Positions 36,521 to 45,160 of a DNA stretch of 64,000 nt are shown piece by piece. The first letter of the stretch is position 1. The number at the start of each line of letters is the position of its first letter. The notes under the pieces are model-generated. The model saw nothing but the letters and a program-made list of their open reading frames with translations, searched no databases and was not told where the DNA came from. The DNA is from Ardenticatenaceae bacterium (GTDB taxonomy: Bacteria; Chloroflexota; Anaerolineae; Promineifilales; Promineifilaceae): contig JACKBT010000004.1 in NCBI GenBank assembly GCA_020634415.1, positions 62,001 to 126,000 on the forward strand. Direction: 5' to 3'. A program made the position numbers and the translations under genes.

Positions 36521-37447
36521 ATGGAATACAAAGATTACTACAAGATTTTGGGCGTAACTAAGAGCGCCGATGAAAAAGAGATCAAGCGAGCCTATCGCCG
36601 TTTAGCTCGCCAATATCATCCTGATAAAAATCCGGGGAACCAGGCCGCCGAAAACAAATTCAAAGATATTAACGAAGCTTATGAGGTGCTGGGTGATCCC
36701 CAAAACCGCAGTAAGTTTGACCAACTGGGCCATAACTATCACCGTTATCAGCAGATGGGCGGGAACCCGCAGGATTTTGACTTTTCCCAGTGGTTTAACA
36801 GGGGTGGTCAGGGTGGACAGCGGGTGAATGTGGATTTTGGCGATCTGTTTAGCGGTGGGGGCAGCGGCGGCATGTCTGACTTTTTTAATGCTATTTTTGG
36901 CAATCAGGCAGGGCGGCAAACGGGGCGAGCAGCGCCGCCTTCATATGATATTGAGCAGCAGGTGGAGATTTCGCTGGAAGAGGCTTATGAAGGGACGACA
37001 CGTTTGTTTAACCAGGCTGGGCAGACGTTTACGGCTAAGATTCCGGCGGGGGCCAAGAATGGCACGAAGGTGCGCCTGAGTGGTAAGGGCAACCCGAGGC
37101 CAGGGGGTGGGCAGGGCGATTTGTATCTGGTGGTGGCGGTGCAGCCGCATTCGGTGTTTACGCGGGATGGGCATACGTTGGCGGTGGAGGTGGCGGTGGA
37201 TGTGGCAACGGCCGTTCTCGGCGGCAAAGTCAAAGTGCCTACCCTCACTGGCCCTGTCAATCTCACCATTCCGGCCGGCACGCAAGGCGGGCAAACCATT
37301 CGCCTGCGTGGTAAAGGCATGCCCCGCCTGCGCAGCCAAAATCAATTCGGCGACCTCTTAGCCAACATCCAAATCCGAATTCCCAAGAACCTGAGCGACC
37401 AAGAACGCTCCTTGTATCAACAGCTTGCGGCTCTGCGGCAAGAGTAA
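36521..37447 (+). CDS. DnaJ-class co-chaperone, CbpA-like (no zinc fingers)
   Basis: 308 residues. J domain at 1-70 with the H-P-D motif (Y-H-P-D-K-N), a G/F-rich linker (about 80-145, G-G-G-S-G-G), and two beta-barrel substrate-binding domains (from about 150) ending in G-D-L-L-A-N-I-Q-I-R-I-P. The cysteine repeats of DnaJ are absent, as in CbpA. It stimulates DnaK ATPase and delivers unfolded clients in the cytoplasm. It is followed by an HtrA-like gene, forming a small protein-quality-control cluster. Confidence 0.94.
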   Translation: MEYKDYYKILGVTKSADEKEIKRAYRRLARQYHPDKNPGNQAAENKFKDINEAYEVLGDPQNRSKFDQLGHNYHRYQQMGGNPQDFDFSQWFNRGGQGGQRVNVDFGDLFSGGGSGGMSDFFNAIFGNQAGRQTGRAAPPSYDIEQQVEISLEEAYEGTTRLFNQAGQTFTAKIPAGAKNGTKVRLSGKGNPRPGGGQGDLYLVVAVQPHSVFTRDGHTLAVEVAVDVATAVLGGKVKVPTLTGPVNLTIPAGTQGGQTIRLRGKGMPRLRSQNQFGDLLANIQIRIPKNLSDQERSLYQQLAALRQE

Positions 37448-37450
37448 AAT

Positions 37451-37512
37451 AGTGTATTAGTATATTGGTATAGTGGGGATCATTCCCAAATACACCAATA
37501 CACTAATACACT
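37451..37512. repeat. Octad hairpin between the CbpA-like and HtrA-like genes
   Basis: Left arm AGTGTATTAGTATATTGGT (37451-37469) pairs with 37494-37512 with one mismatch. The arms are iterated 8-nt units (AGTGTATT, AGTATATT / AATACACC, AATACACT, AATACACT). It follows the CbpA-like stop by three bases and precedes the HtrA-like start by 17, so it may act as terminator or attenuator. Confidence 0.75.
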
Positions 37513-37529
37513 CATATACCATCTTTCAC

Positions 37530-38732
37530 ATGACCAAATTTCGGCACAACCCCCTTATTTTCTTCATTTCCTTATTACTGCTAACAACACTGGCTTGCCA
37601 ATTGGCTTCCTCTTCGCCGCAGGCTCCGGCTGTGGATCGAGAGGCGATTATTCGTGATGCGGTGGCGACTATTCAGGCGCAGAATCCGGTGACCGTGCCT
37701 ACCTTAGCGCCGCTTAACATTGACACGGGGGCGGTGGCGCTGTTAACCACTGATTTGGAGCAGCGGCTGGTGTCGTTGTATCAGCAGATAAATCCGGCCG
37801 TTGTGCATATTTTTGCCTTTGATGATTTTGGTACGACTTTGGGCAGTGGCAGCGGCTTTGTGTATGACAGTGCTGGTCACATTATTACGAATAATCATGT
37901 TGTAGCGGATGCAGATATTTTGGAAATTAGTTTTTTTAATGGGCTGCTGGAGGAAGCTGTGGTGGTGGGCACCGATGTGGACAGCGATCTGGCGGTGATT
38001 AAGGTGGATATGTTACCGGCTGAGGCCCATCCTTTGCCAGTGGCGGATTCATCGCAATTGCATCCGGGGCAGTTTGTGATTGCTATTGGCAATCCTTTTG
38101 GCGAGGCGGGTTCGATGTCTATTGGCATTGTGAGTGCGCTGGAGCGTACTTTGGATTCGCAGCGGGTGGCGCAGGGTGGCGGCCGTTATTCGCTGCCGCA
38201 GGTTATTCAAACGGATGCAGCGATTAATCCGGGGAATTCAGGTGGGCCGCTGTTGAATTTGAATGGTGAGGTGGTGGGAGTGAATAGTGCTATTTTGACG
38301 CGCACGGGTACGAATTCGGGGGTAGGTTTTTCGATTCCGAGTAATGCGGTGCGCCGTATTGTGCCGTCGCTGATTAGTGATGGTAAGTATGTGTATCCGT
38401 TTATTGGCATTAGTATGCGCAATATTAGTTCATTGGAGATGCAGCAGGAGTTGGATTTGCCGCAGGTGACGGGCACGTATATTACGGAGGTTATGGGGGG
38501 AACACCAGCGGAGGAGGCAGGTTTGATTGGCGGGGGTGTTAACCCGAACACCTTTGGCCCGCTGCCGGGTGGTGATTTTATTACTGGTGTAAATGGTAAG
38601 CCGATCAAAAGTTCGGATGAGTTGATTAGTGTTCTGACTTTTGAGGCGGAAGTAGGAGATACGATTGAATTAACTGTATGGCGAAATGGAAAGGAGGTAG
38701 TTGTGCCGTTGACGCTGGGTGAACGGCCGTAG
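37530..38732 (+). CDS. HtrA/DegP-type serine protease lipoprotein with PDZ domain
   Basis: 400 residues from ATG 37530. A lipoprotein signal ends in T-L-A-C with Cys23 as the lipid site. The trypsin-like domain has the triad in N-N-H-V-V-A (His), D-S-D-L-A-V-I (Asp) and N-P-G-N-S-G-G-P-L (Ser). A single PDZ domain follows (about 290-395, T-Y-I-T-E-V-x-G-G-T-P-A-E-E-A-G-L). It should be an envelope-anchored protease or chaperone degrading misfolded exported proteins. The frame can be extended 19 codons into the octad repeat, but that part has no signal-peptide logic. Confidence 0.94.
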   Translation: MTKFRHNPLIFFISLLLLTTLACQLASSSPQAPAVDREAIIRDAVATIQAQNPVTVPTLAPLNIDTGAVALLTTDLEQRLVSLYQQINPAVVHIFAFDDFGTTLGSGSGFVYDSAGHIITNNHVVADADILEISFFNGLLEEAVVVGTDVDSDLAVIKVDMLPAEAHPLPVADSSQLHPGQFVIAIGNPFGEAGSMSIGIVSALERTLDSQRVAQGGGRYSLPQVIQTDAAINPGNSGGPLLNLNGEVVGVNSAILTRTGTNSGVGFSIPSNAVRRIVPSLISDGKYVYPFIGISMRNISSLEMQQELDLPQVTGTYITEVMGGTPAEEAGLIGGGVNPNTFGPLPGGDFITGVNGKPIKSSDELISVLTFEAEVGDTIELTVWRNGKEVVVPLTLGERP

Positions 38733-38798
38733 TTCAATGTTGGAGGCTGGCGATTAGGTCCTAACAAAATCACCAGTTTCTAGCTTCGTAGAGAGAGT

Positions 38799-38849
38799 AT
38801 GAACCAGTTATCGGCAAGGATGCTGGTTACACACCAAGAGGAGGCATGA
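38799..38849 (+). CDS. Possible 16-residue leader peptide upstream of the VLRF1-type gene
   Basis: ATG 38799 follows GAGAGAG and opens a 16-codon frame that ends in TGA (38847-38849), overlapping the two ATGs of the next gene. The last codons of the leader are the Shine-Dalgarno AAGAGGAGG of that gene, so translating the leader would cover or expose its ribosome site. This is a layout seen in translationally coupled or attenuated genes. It is short, and coincidence cannot be excluded. Confidence 0.4.
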   Translation: MNQLSARMLVTHQEEA

Positions 38850-39955
38850 TGTTGACCCAAGATCAGTTCCAAGAGTTATTGTCTTATGAGGCAAATGGCA
38901 AGCAGGTGTTGAGCCTGTACTTGGATGCCGATGCTTCGCAGCAGCCGATTGAGGCGATTAAGCTGCAAGTGAAGGGCATGGCAAAGGAGGCAAGCAATCA
39001 AAATCATCGTGATGATTTGAGTGCCCTGGAACGGTATTTGGATCATAGCTTTGATTGGTCGAAGCCTGGTTTGGCAGCTTTTTCGGCCAATGGCGGACAG
39101 TTTTTCCGTGCGTTTCCTGTGAATGTATCTTTTCGTAACCGTTTGCGGATAGGCCATAAGCCATATGTGAAGCCACTGGCGCATTTGTTGGATGTTTATG
39201 CTCATTATGGTGTGGTGCTGGTGGATCGGGTTGGCGCTCGATTTATGGAGTACCATTTGGGTGAATTGCAAGAGACGGAAGGGTATATGGGTGAGGATAT
39301 TCATAAGCTGAAGACGGGTAAGGGATCATCGGCCGTTGGTGTGCGTGGGGGGCAAGGGGGCAGCCGCCATGAGGAGGAGGCTGTGCAGCGTAATCTGCGA
39401 GAAGCGGCGGCGGCCGCTAATGCCTTTTTTACGCGTAAACCTATTCGCCGCCTGTTTTTGGGCGGAACAACGGAGACGGTTGCTGTGTTCCGTGATTTGC
39501 TGCCGAAGCAGATGCAAAGTTGTGTGGCGGGGACGTTTGCGGTGGACATGGATGCTGGTGAGGCGGAAGTGCGTAAGCGGACGTTGTCTTTGCTGCGTGA
39601 GGCGAATGATGAGCGTGAACGCTTGTTGGTGCAGCAGATGATTACGGCGCAGGCGAAGGGGGGCGCGGCGGCGGTGGGTTTGGATGAAACGCTGCAAGCG
39701 GTTTCGGATAAGCGGGTGCAAACACTGGTGATTAGTGATGGTTTTCGTACACCCGGCTATGTGCATGATGAGTCTGGTTTTGTGGTGGCGAGTTTGGCTC
39801 GCAGCCCGTTGACGGAGGAGGAGTTAACGGCCGTTGACGATGTAATAGACACTGCCGTTGCCCAAACCATGAACCAGGGTGGCTATGTGGAAGTGATTGC
39901 CGATAACCCACAGCTCGAAGGTGTGGGGCGTATCGGTGCCATTCTGCGATATTAG
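38849..39955 (+). CDS. VLRF1/eRF1-fold ribosome-associated release factor-like protein (baeRF type)
   Basis: About 368 residues resembling the bacterial archaeo-eukaryotic release factor families. The middle domain contains V-L-V-D-R-V-G-A-R-F, then a glycine-rich loop G-V-R-G-G-Q-G-G-S-R-H around residue 168. In eRF1 the GGQ and in VLRF1 a similarly placed Gln promote peptidyl-tRNA cleavage, so this loop may be catalytic. The C-terminal domain has the eL30-like pattern V-Q-T-L-V-I-S-D-G. A role in rescuing stalled ribosomes is inferred. ATG 38849 is preferred to 38846 because AAGAGGAGG is otherwise only one base away. A good terminator follows at 40005. Confidence 0.75.
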   Translation: MLTQDQFQELLSYEANGKQVLSLYLDADASQQPIEAIKLQVKGMAKEASNQNHRDDLSALERYLDHSFDWSKPGLAAFSANGGQFFRAFPVNVSFRNRLRIGHKPYVKPLAHLLDVYAHYGVVLVDRVGARFMEYHLGELQETEGYMGEDIHKLKTGKGSSAVGVRGGQGGSRHEEEAVQRNLREAAAAANAFFTRKPIRRLFLGGTTETVAVFRDLLPKQMQSCVAGTFAVDMDAGEAEVRKRTLSLLREANDERERLLVQQMITAQAKGGAAAVGLDETLQAVSDKRVQTLVISDGFRTPGYVHDESGFVVASLARSPLTEEELTAVDDVIDTAVAQTMNQGGYVEVIADNPQLEGVGRIGAILRY

Positions 39956-40004
39956 TGATTGACGATTAATGGGCGAAGCGTCGCCTAGCGACATTGATGA
40001 TTGG

Positions 40005-40031
40005 AGAGGCGGGGCAACCCGCCTCTTTTTT
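40005..40031 (+). terminator. Rho-independent terminator after the VLRF1-type gene
   Basis: Perfect 9-bp GC-rich stem AGAGGCGGG / CCCGCCTCT around GCAA, running straight into six T. It ends the upstream gene 50 bp after its stop and lies just before the glycosylase start, with TATAAT at 40033-40038 immediately following. Confidence 0.85.
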
Positions 40032-40036
40032 GTATA

Positions 40037-40657
40037 ATGAATTGGGATACTTTTGTGGCTGCTTTGTCTCGTATAGAGCCGCTGCCGCAGGTAATGAACC
40101 CGTATGCGGGGGATGATGTGGGGGCGCTGGTGCGGCGGAGGAATTTGCGGTTGTATGGGGAGTGGCTGGCGGCGGAACGGCCGTCTGTCCTCTTGCTTGG
40201 TGAGGCGGTGGGGTATCGCGGCGGCCGTTTGACGGGTGTGCCTTTTGTGAGTGAGCAGATTATGCTGACGCATCCGCTGTTTGGTGCGGCACGGGGGTAT
40301 GTGAAAACGGCCGAATGGCCCACCATTTGCCGCGAAGCGACAGCGACGATTATGTGGCAGACGTTGGATGCTTGTGGTGTGTATCAGGCCTTGTGGAATG
40401 TGTTCCCTTTTCATCCCCATCGGCCGGGGCAGATGGCGAGTAATCGCCAACCAACGGTGGCCGAGTTAGCCTGGGGCGAGGATTTTGTGCGGATGCTGTT
40501 GGTTTTGCTGCCCATTGAGACAATTGTGGCGGTAGGCAACATGGCGGAGATGGCCTTGCAGCGGTGGGGTTTGCCTTGTGTGAAGGTGCGCCATCCTTCA
40601 CATGGGGGGAAGCGGGCGTTTCAGGCGGGGGTAACTAAAGTGTTGTGGGGCGAATAA
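40037..40657 (+). CDS. Uracil-DNA glycosylase superfamily protein
   Basis: 206 residues from ATG 40037. Features of the family 4/5-like UDG fold: L-L-L-G-E-A-V-G-Y-R-G-G-R-L-T-G-V-P-F (motif A region), N-V-F-P-F-H-P-H, V-A-V-G-N-M-A and V-R-H-P-S-H-G-G (motif B). It should excise uracil or related bases from DNA, although no iron-sulfur cysteine set is visible. A frame extension to 40001 runs back through the terminator and is unlikely. The start codon overlaps a TATAAT hexamer, so a different downstream start (ATG 40094) is possible. Confidence 0.82.
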   Translation: MNWDTFVAALSRIEPLPQVMNPYAGDDVGALVRRRNLRLYGEWLAAERPSVLLLGEAVGYRGGRLTGVPFVSEQIMLTHPLFGAARGYVKTAEWPTICREATATIMWQTLDACGVYQALWNVFPFHPHRPGQMASNRQPTVAELAWGEDFVRMLLVLLPIETIVAVGNMAEMALQRWGLPCVKVRHPSHGGKRAFQAGVTKVLWGE

Positions 40658-40661
40658 ATTC

Positions 40662-40776
40662 GCGGCAACGACTGCGAAGTCGGCCTTCGCCGACTGAGTT
40701 TTAGTCGGCGAAGGCCGACTTTGTAATTGTGGCTGCGGTTTCAACCGCCTGTCCCCCGTTCTTGACGAACAGGGGT
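40662..40776. repeat. Complex hairpin repeat after the glycosylase gene
   Basis: A perfect 19-bp inverted repeat (40677-40695 with 40703-40721, unit AGTCGGCCTTCGCCGACT), then GCGGTTTCAACCGC and a third stem GTTC..GAAC flanked by C- and G-runs near 40753-40776. No coding potential. It resembles the dispersed palindromic elements of the other spacers, but no second copy is in this window. Confidence 0.7.
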
Positions 40777-40805
40777 GATTTTGCTAATCTGCCCTGAATC
40801 GGATT

Positions 40806-40870
40806 GGAGACTGGGGACTAGAGACTGGGGACTAGGGGCTGTTAGTCTCCAGCCCCCAGTCTCTAGTCTC
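40806..40870. repeat. Heptad hairpin (type F, copy 4)
   Basis: Units GGAGACT-GGGGACT-AGAGACT-GGGGACT-AGGGGCT, loop GTT, then AGTCTCC-AGCCCCC-AGTCTCT-AGTCTCT. The base changes on one arm are mirrored on the other in part (GGGGACT/AGCCCCC). It ends just before the ribosome site of the next gene. Confidence 0.8.
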
Positions 40871-40887
40871 TCTACAAGGAGCTTGTG

Positions 40888-41907
40888 ATGACGGCCGTTT
40901 ACAACCTCAAACCACTCAGTATGGGGCAGATATTTGACCGAGCTATTCGGCTCTATCGTCAACATTTTCTGCTATTCATTGGCATCATTGCCCTATCGCA
41001 AATACCAGCCACAGCTTTTGTCATCTTGATCTCACTTGTTGCTGTTGGTGGCTCCTCACTGGGCAGCGGCGTAATGGCTGCCGCCAGCATCGGCGCATTT
41101 GCCACCGCCATTGTCAGCATCATCATGTCCCAAATTGGCACTGCGGCCTTAACACGGGCCGTTGCCAACAATTATTTGGGTGAAAAGATAGGCGTTCTTG
41201 AAGCTTACCGTAAAATCGGCCGGGCCTGGCTGTCATTGCTGGGGGCACTTTTCCTCTCTCTGTTATTGATTATTGTTTTGATCATCATATTCATCATTCC
41301 TTGTGTGGGTTGGGCGGCAGCTATTCCCGGTATTGGCGGCCTTGTTTTTTTATCAACTGTCGTCATCCCGTTAATTGCGCCGATTATTGTTTTAGAAGGC
41401 AAAGGGGCCAGCCAGGCCATTCGGCGGGCCTGGGATTTAGGCCGACGACGCTTCTGGTGGGTATTTGGGTTTGTGCTGTTGTTGAACCTATTTGCCCAAC
41501 TTGTGGTCACGGGGCCGACGGCCCTGTTTCAAATCTTTCTCCTATCGGTGGCTGGTTCAATGGATCCGTTATTGGCAACTGTTTTGCAGCAGTTGTTGAC
41601 TTTTTTGCTAAATGTGGTTTTTCTGCCTATCCAGCTTACCTGTGTGACGCTGCTTTATTTTGATCTTCGTGTGCGGACGGAGGGATTTGACCTGGCCCTG
41701 CTAACGGCCCAGGTGGAGGATGTGGACGTAGATGTGGACAAGCTGACGAGCGAAACGAGTACGCCAACGGCCCAATGGAGTCCATCGGGCACAGAACTGG
41801 GTTACTTTAGCATGATCACGATTGGGGTGTTTGTGATTGGGGCGGGGCTTGTGGGCATTTTGTCGTTGTTGGGGCTGGCTGTTGGTTCGGCTTTTGGTGG
41901 GCTTTGA
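40888..41907 (+). CDS. Membrane protein, glycerophosphoryl diester phosphodiesterase membrane-domain type
   Basis: 339 residues with six or more hydrophobic segments; begins L-K-P-L-S-M-G-Q-I-F-D-R-A-I-R-L-Y-R, the typical opening of the GPDPase_memb/DUF7847 group, and has A-I-R-R-A-W-D-L-G in the middle. It contains no phosphodiesterase catalytic domain. An AAGGAG precedes ATG 40888 by six bases; the GTG just before it is less likely. It heads an operon with DUF4129, DUF4350, MoxR and DUF58, a recurrent association. The start codon itself is followed by an ACGGCCGT copy. Confidence 0.85.
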   Translation: MTAVYNLKPLSMGQIFDRAIRLYRQHFLLFIGIIALSQIPATAFVILISLVAVGGSSLGSGVMAAASIGAFATAIVSIIMSQIGTAALTRAVANNYLGEKIGVLEAYRKIGRAWLSLLGALFLSLLLIIVLIIIFIIPCVGWAAAIPGIGGLVFLSTVVIPLIAPIIVLEGKGASQAIRRAWDLGRRRFWWVFGFVLLLNLFAQLVVTGPTALFQIFLLSVAGSMDPLLATVLQQLLTFLLNVVFLPIQLTCVTLLYFDLRVRTEGFDLALLTAQVEDVDVDVDKLTSETSTPTAQWSPSGTELGYFSMITIGVFVIGAGLVGILSLLGLAVGSAFGGL

Positions 41908-41920
41908 GGGGGATGTGCTT

Positions 41921-42895
41921 GTGAAGTGGTGGGGTGTTGTGTTGGTGCTGCTGGGCTTGGTGGGGATGGGGGCGCAAACGGCCGTTGCCCAAGCTGCACC
42001 TCTCTCCGCTTACTGGCAGCAAATTGATGATTTGCAAGCATTGGTGACACGCCTGGAGGCTGAGCCGGTGGATGTGCAGCAAACCCAGTTGGCCGCTGCC
42101 GCTTCGCAGGTTGTGTTGATAACAACTGTGTCTTTGCCTAACGGCCGTCAAATCCCCATCAACCACACCTTCCTCCTCAGCGAATTAGGCCGCCAGCCGC
42201 CCGATCTTGAGCGGCTGCAAAACATCCTCACCGCCTGGCAAACCGCCCGCGCCACCTGGCCCGAAGTGCAGTTTGACGATCTCGATCCCCAAACTCTCCA
42301 GGCCATTTTAAGCCGTCCCGAATTCCAATATGAAACGGCCGAACCCAGCCGCCTGCAAAGCTGGTACGACGATTTGCGCGAGCGGTTCTGGCGGTGGCTG
42401 TTTGGCCTTCTGCCCGAAAGCGTATCGGCCGATACTGCCGGGCTGGTCAATCTGCTGCTGTCCATTGTGGGGGTGATAGTCCTGGCCGTTGTGCTGTTTT
42501 ATGCGCTGCGCGGGCTGTTTGGCGACTTAGCCCCCGAATCTGCTTTGGCCGGGGACGATGTACTGGGTGATGAGGTTTTAACGGCCGATGCCGCCCTGCA
42601 ACGTGCCCAACAATTCTCTGGTGAGGGCGATTACCGAACGGCCGTGCGTTACCTCTACCTCTCCGCCCTGCTGCTGCTGGAAGAGCGCGGCCTGCTGCGT
42701 TACAACCGCTCCCTCACCAACCGCGAATATTTACGCAGCCTCATTCACCAGCCGGAACTGGCCGCTATTTTGCGCGATGTCATCGAAGTGTTCGACCGCA
42801 CCTGGTACGGCTTCCATGCCCTGGAACAGACCGAATATGAATGGTATGTGGGGCGTGTGGAACTGCTGAAACGGCAAAGGCGGCCACGTGAGTGA
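41921..42895 (+). CDS. DUF4129 domain membrane protein
   Basis: 324 residues from GTG 41921, with GAGGGGG eight bases upstream. A signal peptide (residues 1-25, ending A-V-A-Q-A) precedes a helical outer domain; one membrane helix lies near 185-205 (L-L-S-I-V-G-V-I-V-L-A-V). The C-terminal DUF4129 has Y-L-Y-L-S-A-L-L-L-L-E-E and Y-G-x-H-A-L-E. The family is linked to MoxR/DUF58 systems and to transglutaminase-like genes. It is 13 bp after the previous gene and overlaps the next by 8 bp. Confidence 0.85.
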   Translation: MKWWGVVLVLLGLVGMGAQTAVAQAAPLSAYWQQIDDLQALVTRLEAEPVDVQQTQLAAAASQVVLITTVSLPNGRQIPINHTFLLSELGRQPPDLERLQNILTAWQTARATWPEVQFDDLDPQTLQAILSRPEFQYETAEPSRLQSWYDDLRERFWRWLFGLLPESVSADTAGLVNLLLSIVGVIVLAVVLFYALRGLFGDLAPESALAGDDVLGDEVLTADAALQRAQQFSGEGDYRTAVRYLYLSALLLLEERGLLRYNRSLTNREYLRSLIHQPELAAILRDVIEVFDRTWYGFHALEQTEYEWYVGRVELLKRQRRPRE

Positions 42896-44078
42896 GTTGA
42901 GAGTGGAGGCCGCGAGTCCAACTCGCATTTGGAACCGTCTCTCTAAAGATTCCTGGCTGGCTTTGGGGCTGTTTGTGCTGTTGGCAATTGTTTCGGGCAT
43001 TTCGCTCTATCAGCAGACCAGTGAGCCGACGCTGCCGCCGCTAACGGGGCACTCAACTCAGCCGGATGGGGCCAAAGCCTTGTGGCTGTGGCTGGAAGCA
43101 TTGGATTATGAGGTGACGGATCAGGTTGCGGCCACGTTTGCCATTCCCGAAGGCAGTGACATCATGCTGCTGTTGCAGCCGACGACGTTTGTGGACGAAA
43201 GTGAGTGGCCGCTGATTGATGAGTGGATTGAGGCGGGGGGGACGCTGCTGCTGGCGGGGACGAACTTTTACACCGAGCAGGCGTTGGCCCATTTTGATTT
43301 TGGCCTGGATTTACGCAGCCTGCCTGTCTCGGAGGTTGAGCAGCAAACGCCGTTGATGGCTTCGCCGCCAGCGGTGGCTTTGCCTGTGGCTGATAATCTG
43401 CTGACGTTGCAGACGGAGCGGGATGATTATGTGACCCATTTTGCGGTGGGTATGGCACCGGTGGTGGTGTCGGTGGGGCAGGGCAACGGCCGTATCATTC
43501 TCACCACGCTCACCGACCCTTTCACCAACACGGGCCTGCGCGAGGCGGGTTATCCCGAACTGGTGCTGAATCTCATTAGTGCGGCGGGTGCAACCAAGAC
43601 GGTCTGGTTTGATGAATGGCATCATGGGGTGCGGGTGCAGGCGGATGAGATTGCGGGTTTTGGGGCCTGGCTGCAGCGCACGCCGTTGGGGCGCTCTTTT
43701 CTGTTGATAGCGGTGGTGGTTTTTGTGGCGATTGTGCTGCAAGGACGGCCGTTTGGCCGACCGGTGCCTTTGCCGCAAGCCACTACCCGTCGCGCTCCTT
43801 TGGAATATATTACGGCTTTGGCAAATTTGAGCAGACGAGCGGGGCATCGAACGGCCGTTATGCAAGATTACCGCCATCGCCTCAAAAAAAGCATCGGCCA
43901 TCGCTACCGTCTCGACCCCACCCTGCCCGATGCGCAATTTCTGGCACAATTAGCCGAGTACAATTCTAATTTAGACATAACCGCCCTCCGCAGCCTGCTG
44001 CAACGCCTCTCCGCCGCCAACATTGGCGAAGGCGAGATGGTGCAATTAGCGGCGGAGGTAGCGGAGTGGCTGCAATAA
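42888..44078 (+). CDS. DUF4350 domain membrane protein
   Basis: 396 residues; GTG start at 42888 overlapping the DUF4129 stop. Two membrane helices (about 25-43 and 268-288). The intervening domain has D-G-A-K-A-L-W-L-W-L and W-I-E-A-G-G-T-L-L-L-A, characteristic of DUF4350, which is related to the glutamine-amidotransferase-like fold without its catalytic Cys. The cytosolic tail is helical. Always found with MoxR and DUF58 genes; it is presumably part of a membrane assembly with them. Confidence 0.85.
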   Translation: MSELRVEAASPTRIWNRLSKDSWLALGLFVLLAIVSGISLYQQTSEPTLPPLTGHSTQPDGAKALWLWLEALDYEVTDQVAATFAIPEGSDIMLLLQPTTFVDESEWPLIDEWIEAGGTLLLAGTNFYTEQALAHFDFGLDLRSLPVSEVEQQTPLMASPPAVALPVADNLLTLQTERDDYVTHFAVGMAPVVVSVGQGNGRIILTTLTDPFTNTGLREAGYPELVLNLISAAGATKTVWFDEWHHGVRVQADEIAGFGAWLQRTPLGRSFLLIAVVVFVAIVLQGRPFGRPVPLPQATTRRAPLEYITALANLSRRAGHRTAVMQDYRHRLKKSIGHRYRLDPTLPDAQFLAQLAEYNSNLDITALRSLLQRLSAANIGEGEMVQLAAEVAEWLQ

Positions 44079-44084
44079 AAAGAT

Positions 44085-44151
44085 GTAGTCGCGGTTTCTT
44101 ACCGCGCTCTGAGATGGACTGATTAAGACGCGGTAAGGATACCGCGCCTAC
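44085..44151. repeat. Hairpin repeat GTAG...CTAC containing CGCGGTAAGGATACCGCG
   Basis: Contains two stems, CGCGGTTTCTTACCGCG and CGCGGTAAGGATACCGCG. A closely related core is found inside the elements at 54308-54407 and 55159-55259. It is flanked by TAAAAAG and CTTTTTA, so the whole can fold as one long stem and may also end transcription between the DUF4350 and MoxR genes. Confidence 0.7.
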
Positions 44152-44167
44152 TTTTTAGAGAATATTT

Positions 44168-45124
44168 ATGAACCCAACTGATTTACAAACGACGTTCCAA
44201 CAACTGCGGCAGGAGGCCGACAAGGTATTGGTGGGGCTGGAAGACCCCTTTGAACTGCTGGTGATTGCCCTGCTGACGGGCGGGCATGTGCTGCTGGAGG
44301 GGGTGCCGGGTACAGCCAAAACGCTCATGGCTAAAACGCTGTCCCATCTGGTGCAGGCCAAATTCACCCGCATTCAATTCACCCCTGACCTCATGCCCTC
44401 AGATATTTTAGGCACAAGTGTGTTTGATCTGAACTCCGGCCAATTTTATTTGAAGCAAGGCCCGATTTTCACGCAAATGCTGCTGGCGGATGAGATTAAT
44501 CGTGCGCCGGCTAAAACTCAATCGGCCCTGCTGGAGGCGATGGAGGAGAAGCAGGTGAATTTGGAAGGGACGCGCTATCCGCTGGCCACGCCGTTTATGG
44601 TGATTGCCACGCAGAATCCGTTGGAGTATGAGGGTACGTACCCTTTGCCTGAAGCGCAGTTGGATCGTTTTTTGTTTAAGGTGCTGGTTCCTTATTCGGA
44701 TATTGAGACGGAGATTGAGGTGCTGCGCCGCTATCATCATGGTTTTAATCCCCATGATTTGGCTACGTCGGGGCTGATGCCGCTGTTGACGGCCGATTTT
44801 GTGGCCCAGGCCCGGCAAGCGATTACCGGCATTGTGGTGGAGGATGGGGTGTTGGCCTATATTGCGCGGTTAACGGCCGTTTCCCGCCAATCCCCCGACC
44901 TGATACTGGGGGCCAGCACCCGTGCCGCCACCAATGTGCTGCTGGCTTCCAAAACCTTCGCTGCCCTGCAAGGCCGCGACTACGTGACTCCCGACGACGT
45001 GAAAACCATCGTCCCTCCCGTTTACCGCCACCGCCTCATCCTTAAACCCGAGGCCGAAATTGAAGGGCTGGATGCCGATGCGGTGATTCAGCGGTTGTTG
45101 GGGCAGGTGGAGGTTCCAAGGTAG
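44168..45124 (+). CDS. MoxR-family AAA+ ATPase (copy 1)
   Basis: 318 residues. Walker A G-V-P-G-T-A-K-T (near 45), the MoxR-specific F-T-P-D-L-M-P-S-D, Walker [10 protein letters not shown], sensor 1 I-A-T-Q-N-P and L-P-E-A-Q-L-D-R-F. MoxR proteins remodel partners and are usually paired with DUF58 and von Willebrand A proteins; here DUF58 follows after 36 bp. The stop codon abuts an octad palindrome (45124-45147). Confidence 0.95.
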   Translation: MNPTDLQTTFQQLRQEADKVLVGLEDPFELLVIALLTGGHVLLEGVPGTAKTLMAKTLSHLVQAKFTRIQFTPDLMPSDILGTSVFDLNSGQFYLKQGPIFTQMLLADEINRAPAKTQSALLEAMEEKQVNLEGTRYPLATPFMVIATQNPLEYEGTYPLPEAQLDRFLFKVLVPYSDIETEIEVLRRYHHGFNPHDLATSGLMPLLTADFVAQARQAITGIVVEDGVLAYIARLTAVSRQSPDLILGASTRAATNVLLASKTFAALQGRDYVTPDDVKTIVPPVYRHRLILKPEAEIEGLDADAVIQRLLGQVEVPR

Positions 45125-45147
45125 TCATTACGTCATGACGTAATGAC
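45124..45147. repeat. 24-bp perfect palindrome of octads at MoxR-DUF58 junction (copy 1)
   Basis: Perfectly self-complementary, built as GTCATTAC-GTCATGAC-GTAATGAC and continuing with GTAATTAT. Related palindromes occur at 52364-52387 and 53342-53371, all three next to MoxR or DUF58 genes and nowhere else in the window. Operator, attenuator or simple repeat are all possible. Confidence 0.7.
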
Positions 45148-45160
45148 GTAATTATCGTCT

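Noticed and set aside
45124..45147. TGACGTCA-like palindrome as a eukaryotic CRE-type site
   Set aside because: The octad repeat structure and bacterial context explain it better; there is no matching regulator known to me.
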